Shown here: piece after piece, positions 61,323-64,000 of the stretch | Layout: the number at the start of each line of letters is the position of its first letter | Position numbering within the stretch: position 1 is the stretch's first letter | Assembly (NCBI RefSeq): GCF_016827595.1 | Contig: NZ_JAECMS010000001.1 | Span: forward strand, 310,001-374,000 | DNA length: 64,000 nt | Direction: 5' to 3' | DNA from: Luteirhabdus pelagi | GTDB lineage: Bacteria > Bacteroidota > Bacteroidia > Flavobacteriales > Flavobacteriaceae | Program-made: the position numbers and the translations under genes | The notes under the pieces: model-generated | Database searches by the model: none | Told to the model about the DNA's origin: nothing | What the model saw: only the letters and a program-made list of their open reading frames with translations

Positions 61323-62531
61323 ATGTTGAAAGCACTTCGTTTCGCCCTTATCCTTATCTTTCTTATTCCTTTTACTGTTGAAGCCCAGTTTCGTTCGCTT
61401 TCAGATGAAGCGGAGATCAGCATTTTGACAATCGGTCCAGGTGCCCAACTCTATGATAAATTCGGTCACAGCGCCTTTCGAGTGAAGGATTCGTCACAGG
61501 AATTCGATATTGTTTTCAACTATGGTGTATACGATTTCAACACGCCTAATTTCTACACCAAATTTGCGCAGGGAAAACTTCCTTATCAGTTAGGCGTTGG
61601 CTATTTCGATGGTTTCTTTGAAAGTTATAAGCAACAAAACCGATGGGTGAAGGAACAGGTCTTGAACCTTTCCTATGCTGAAAAACAGGCACTGTTTCGA
61701 TTTCTTCAGAAGAATGCCTTACCTGAAAACCGGGAATATCAGTATGATTTTTTCTACGACAACTGTGCCACCAAGATTCGCGATGTTTTGAAGAATGTCG
61801 TAGGTGAAGACCTTACCTACACTGACGATTTTAAAGAAGAACAATATACCTTTCGGGAACTGATTCAACAGAATGTTCATTGGAATACCTGGGGAAGTTT
61901 AGGGATGGATGTTGCCATTGGTGCGGTTGTCGACCAGCCCGCAACGGCTTGGGAATATCAATTTCTACCAGATTACGTGTTTCAGGCAGCCGCAACGGCA
62001 ACCCTTCAGAAAAACGGTACTTCGGAAAACTTGGTGAAGGAAACGAAGACGCTGTTTGAGAATACTCCTAGAGATGCTACTCCCTTCTTTTTTACAAGTC
62101 CGTTGTTTGTTTTCTTGCTTATCGCTGTCTTTATCCTCTGGCGAACGTTTAACGATGCAAAACAAATAGGTCGTTGTAGAAGAATGGATGGTGGCTTGTT
62201 TGCCATAACGGGGATTATCGGCATCATTCTTTTCCTATTGTGGTTTGCCACCGATCATTCTGCAACAGCCAATAACTACAACCTTTTATGGGCCTTCCCA
62301 ATCAATATCGGTATTGCATGGGCGGTAAGCAGGCCCTATCCGAAAAAGTGGGTGCGACAATATGTGTTTTTCCTTGCTTTACTATTAGCGTTGCTCTGTA
62401 TTCATTGGATAACAGGCGTGCAGGCCTTTCCAAAAGCATTGATTCCCTTTTTCTTGGCACTAGCAGTACGTTATATCTTTTTGCTTTGGTATTTAAAGAG
62501 AAAACCACAATCGCCTACTATTGAAGGTTAG
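61323..62531 (+). CDS. DUF4105 membrane protein
   Basis: 402 residues. Signal peptide 1-21 (VEAQ), periplasmic DUF4105 domain (about 25-245; LTIGPGAQLYDKFGHSAFRVKDS, FDIVFNYGVYDFNTPNFYTKFAQGKLPYQLGVG, FFYDNCATKIRDVL). The His and Cys of GHSAF and DNCAT are the conserved pair of the family, which resembles NlpC/P60-like hydrolases. Then about five C-terminal membrane helices (from about residue 255). Function unknown; I infer a membrane-bound periplasmic hydrolase. Downstream convergent neighbour is the sugar transferase. Confidence 0.86.
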   Translation: MLKALRFALILIFLIPFTVEAQFRSLSDEAEISILTIGPGAQLYDKFGHSAFRVKDSSQEFDIVFNYGVYDFNTPNFYTKFAQGKLPYQLGVGYFDGFFESYKQQNRWVKEQVLNLSYAEKQALFRFLQKNALPENREYQYDFFYDNCATKIRDVLKNVVGEDLTYTDDFKEEQYTFRELIQQNVHWNTWGSLGMDVAIGAVVDQPATAWEYQFLPDYVFQAAATATLQKNGTSENLVKETKTLFENTPRDATPFFFTSPLFVFLLIAVFILWRTFNDAKQIGRCRRMDGGLFAITGIIGIILFLLWFATDHSATANNYNLLWAFPINIGIAWAVSRPYPKKWVRQYVFFLALLLALLCIHWITGVQAFPKALIPFFLALAVRYIFLLWYLKRKPQSPTIEG

Positions 62532-62532
62532 G

Positions 62533-63918
62533 TTATTGACCTCTAAAGAAGATAATCGTACTCAAGGTTTTAATCACGATGCTGATATCAAGGAATAAGC
62601 TACGCTTTTTGATGTAGTACAGATCGTATTGAAGTTTTACTAAGGCATCTTCCTGTGTCATTCCATATTTTGCATTTACCTGGGCCCAGCCCGTTACACC
62701 AGGCTTCACCAAATGGCGGATTTCATAAAAGGGAATTTCCTTGGAAAGGTTTTCAACGAATATAGGGCGTTCGGGTCGTGGTCCGATGACGCTCATATCA
62801 CCTTTAATCACATTGATAAACTGTGGAATTTCATCGAAACGGGAACGACGAAGAAAACGACCAAACTTGGTAACACGAACATCCTTTGCTTCGGCGTAGC
62901 GTGCCCCATCCTTTTCGGCATCGCGCACCATACTTCGCAATTTATAAATATTGAAAACGTCACCATTTCTTCCTACTCTTTCCTGAGTATAAAAAAACGG
63001 ACCCCTATTTGCTACTAGGTTCCCTATGATGATGACAGGTGAAATGAGTAGTCCGAAGCTTAGCCCCAAAATTGAAAAAAACAGGTCCAATAATCGGTGG
63101 AAGAATAGATAGAGCTTATTTTGATTGCTTCGGCTAAACGGGAAATAGCGGTAAAAATCGTTGGATACATGTTGCACCGGAACTCGGCGGTTGATTTCTT
63201 CGTATACTTGCGTGTATTCCCGAATGTGAACCCCCTTTTCCAATAGTGAAATAAGCTGGTTGTTAAGGGGAATCGTGATGTCGCTGGTTTCAGATACCGC
63301 TACTACAATTTCGGATACGGTATATTCTGAAATGATATTTTCTAGGTCCTTTGCTTCAAACTGATCGATACCTTCTGGAGCATATTTTTCTTCACCTGTA
63401 TTCACAAAGCCAATTACCCGATAGTTGGGATCCGATTTTTGAAGCGAATCGACTACCCTTTCAATATCTTTTTCATTCCCTATCACCAATACTCGCTTAA
63501 AGAATCGGGGTGTCGCAATTAAGGAGATATAGGCATACCGCCAAATAAAGAGTGCGAGGTTCACACTTATGTAGAAGTATACAATCTGTAATCGATTGGG
63601 TGGTAATTCTGGCGTAAAGAATGGCGTTAATAAATAGAACAACACCGTAACCGAGGAGGTTAGGATAATATTCTGGACCACTGTTTCCAGCCGGCTAGCC
63701 TTCTGCAGGTTATAGAGCTCGAAGATGGTAGCAAAAACCGTGAGGTATAAGGCTAATACGATGGACCATACCCAGTGGGTAGAATTTATCTTGAAATAAT
63801 CGAAATTGAAAACCAGTCCAACCGCGTACAATAGTGCCAAAACACTGATTATGTCGAAGATACGCAGCAATACCTTCCGCTCGGATATATCGAAATGAAT
63901 ACTCGATTGTTGGGACAT
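62533..63918 (-). CDS. Undecaprenyl-phosphate sugar phosphotransferase (WcaJ-type)
   Basis: 461 residues. Four or five N-terminal membrane helices (about 15-135), a cytoplasmic Rossmann-like domain with LVIGNEKDIERVVDSLQ, then a further helix and the bacterial sugar transferase catalytic domain (about 270-461): FYTQERVGRNGDVFNIYKLRSMVRDAEKDG, FGRFLRRSRFDEIPQFINVIKGDMSVIGPRPERP, and LVKPGVTGWAQVNAKYG. It transfers the first sugar phosphate to undecaprenyl phosphate in capsule or exopolysaccharide synthesis. TAAATTTA on the minus strand (63937-63944) may be its -7 element. The rest of the window shows no polysaccharide locus. Confidence 0.93.
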   Translation of the reverse strand: MSQQSSIHFDISERKVLLRIFDIISVLALLYAVGLVFNFDYFKINSTHWVWSIVLALYLTVFATIFELYNLQKASRLETVVQNIILTSSVTVLFYLLTPFFTPELPPNRLQIVYFYISVNLALFIWRYAYISLIATPRFFKRVLVIGNEKDIERVVDSLQKSDPNYRVIGFVNTGEEKYAPEGIDQFEAKDLENIISEYTVSEIVVAVSETSDITIPLNNQLISLLEKGVHIREYTQVYEEINRRVPVQHVSNDFYRYFPFSRSNQNKLYLFFHRLLDLFFSILGLSFGLLISPVIIIGNLVANRGPFFYTQERVGRNGDVFNIYKLRSMVRDAEKDGARYAEAKDVRVTKFGRFLRRSRFDEIPQFINVIKGDMSVIGPRPERPIFVENLSKEIPFYEIRHLVKPGVTGWAQVNAKYGMTQEDALVKLQYDLYYIKKRSLFLDISIVIKTLSTIIFFRGQ

Positions 63919-64000
63919 GGGGAGGTTTTAAGCTGCTAAATTTAGAAAATTTTAACTGTTTAGCACCATATTCCATTTTTCTTTTACCGCATGCCATGAA

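Noticed and set aside
63710-63997. Reverse ORF at the right edge
   Set aside because: Shadow of the sugar transferase in another frame; low complexity and no family pattern.

Overview
The window is chromosomal DNA of a Bacteroidota, almost certainly of the family Flavobacteriaceae. The evidence is direct. Many starts are preceded by the Bacteroidota -7 promoter element TAnnTTTG instead of a -35/-10 pair and purine-rich ribosome binding sites. Two secreted proteins carry type IX secretion C-terminal tails. Families typical of the phylum occur throughout (Bacteroidota-type RpoZ, DUF5686, DUF4835, DUF6913, DUF4105, PorV/PorQ-like, RprX/RprY-like). Signal peptides and lipoboxes are common. Genes are dense, nearly all housekeeping, on both strands; I see no prophage, transposase, CRISPR array, rRNA or tRNA.

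Layout. 0-5.2 kb: the C-terminal 80% of clpB, then four reverse-strand secreted or membrane proteins of unknown role. 5.3-8.4 kb: a giant hybrid sensor kinase/AraC regulator and a CsbD stress protein. 8.5-13.7 kb: a SixA-like lipoprotein, a DUF6503-like lipoprotein, smpB, a DUF5686 outer-membrane protein, pcm. 13.8-20.9 kb: forward genes for an oxidoreductase, 3-hydroxyacyl-CoA dehydrogenase, DUF1015, YggS, an exonuclease/GIY-YIG fusion, a potassium channel and miaA. 20.9-25.8 kb: reverse genes for the RprX/RprY two-component pair, coaE, a YbbR protein and a glycosyltransferase. 25.9-41.3 kb (reverse): a 1030-residue type IX cargo protein, fabI, recN, the bamD-rpoZ-coaBC-DUF4835 operon, the ligA-DUF6913-dapA cluster, a cell-wall amidase, and a GNAT-prmC-LOG operon. 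41.3-48.8 kb: ribD, an EamA transporter, a YigZ protein, a thioesterase, dnaA, a low-molecular-weight phosphatase, a secreted sugar dehydrogenase and an RsmI-like methylase. 48.8-53 kb (reverse): two paralogous lysozyme-like proteins, mltG, GNAT and dapF. 53.1-64 kb: htrA, an N-terminally extended GAPDH, a TPR protein with trmD, rplS, lptB, pssA, a PorV-like protein, a DUF4105 protein and an undecaprenyl-phosphate sugar transferase.

Genes that work together: dapA and dapF (lysine/diaminopimelate) with mltG, the amidase and lysozyme-like proteins serve the wall; bamD, lptB, pssA, fabI and the sugar transferase serve the envelope; coaBC and coaE make coenzyme A; smpB, prmC, trmD, miaA and rplS serve translation; clpB, htrA and pcm serve protein quality control; dnaA, ligA and recN serve DNA.

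The most unusual signals lie outside genes: (1) a mosaic family of different 7-bp tandem repeats shared by three intergenic loci near 13.0, 43.3 and 57.4 kb, one of which supplies a start codon and another a stop codon; (2) a 270-bp stretch at 58.2-58.5 kb that folds into five hairpins ending in a terminator and looks like an undescribed structured RNA; (3) eight genes whose -7 element ends only 4-5 bases before the start codon, predicting leaderless mRNAs, two of them with the upstream gene's terminator hairpin abutting the promoter; (4) a recurrent AAATGTTAA motif at promoter-like positions. All functional statements are from sequence reading and family knowledge; no search was run.
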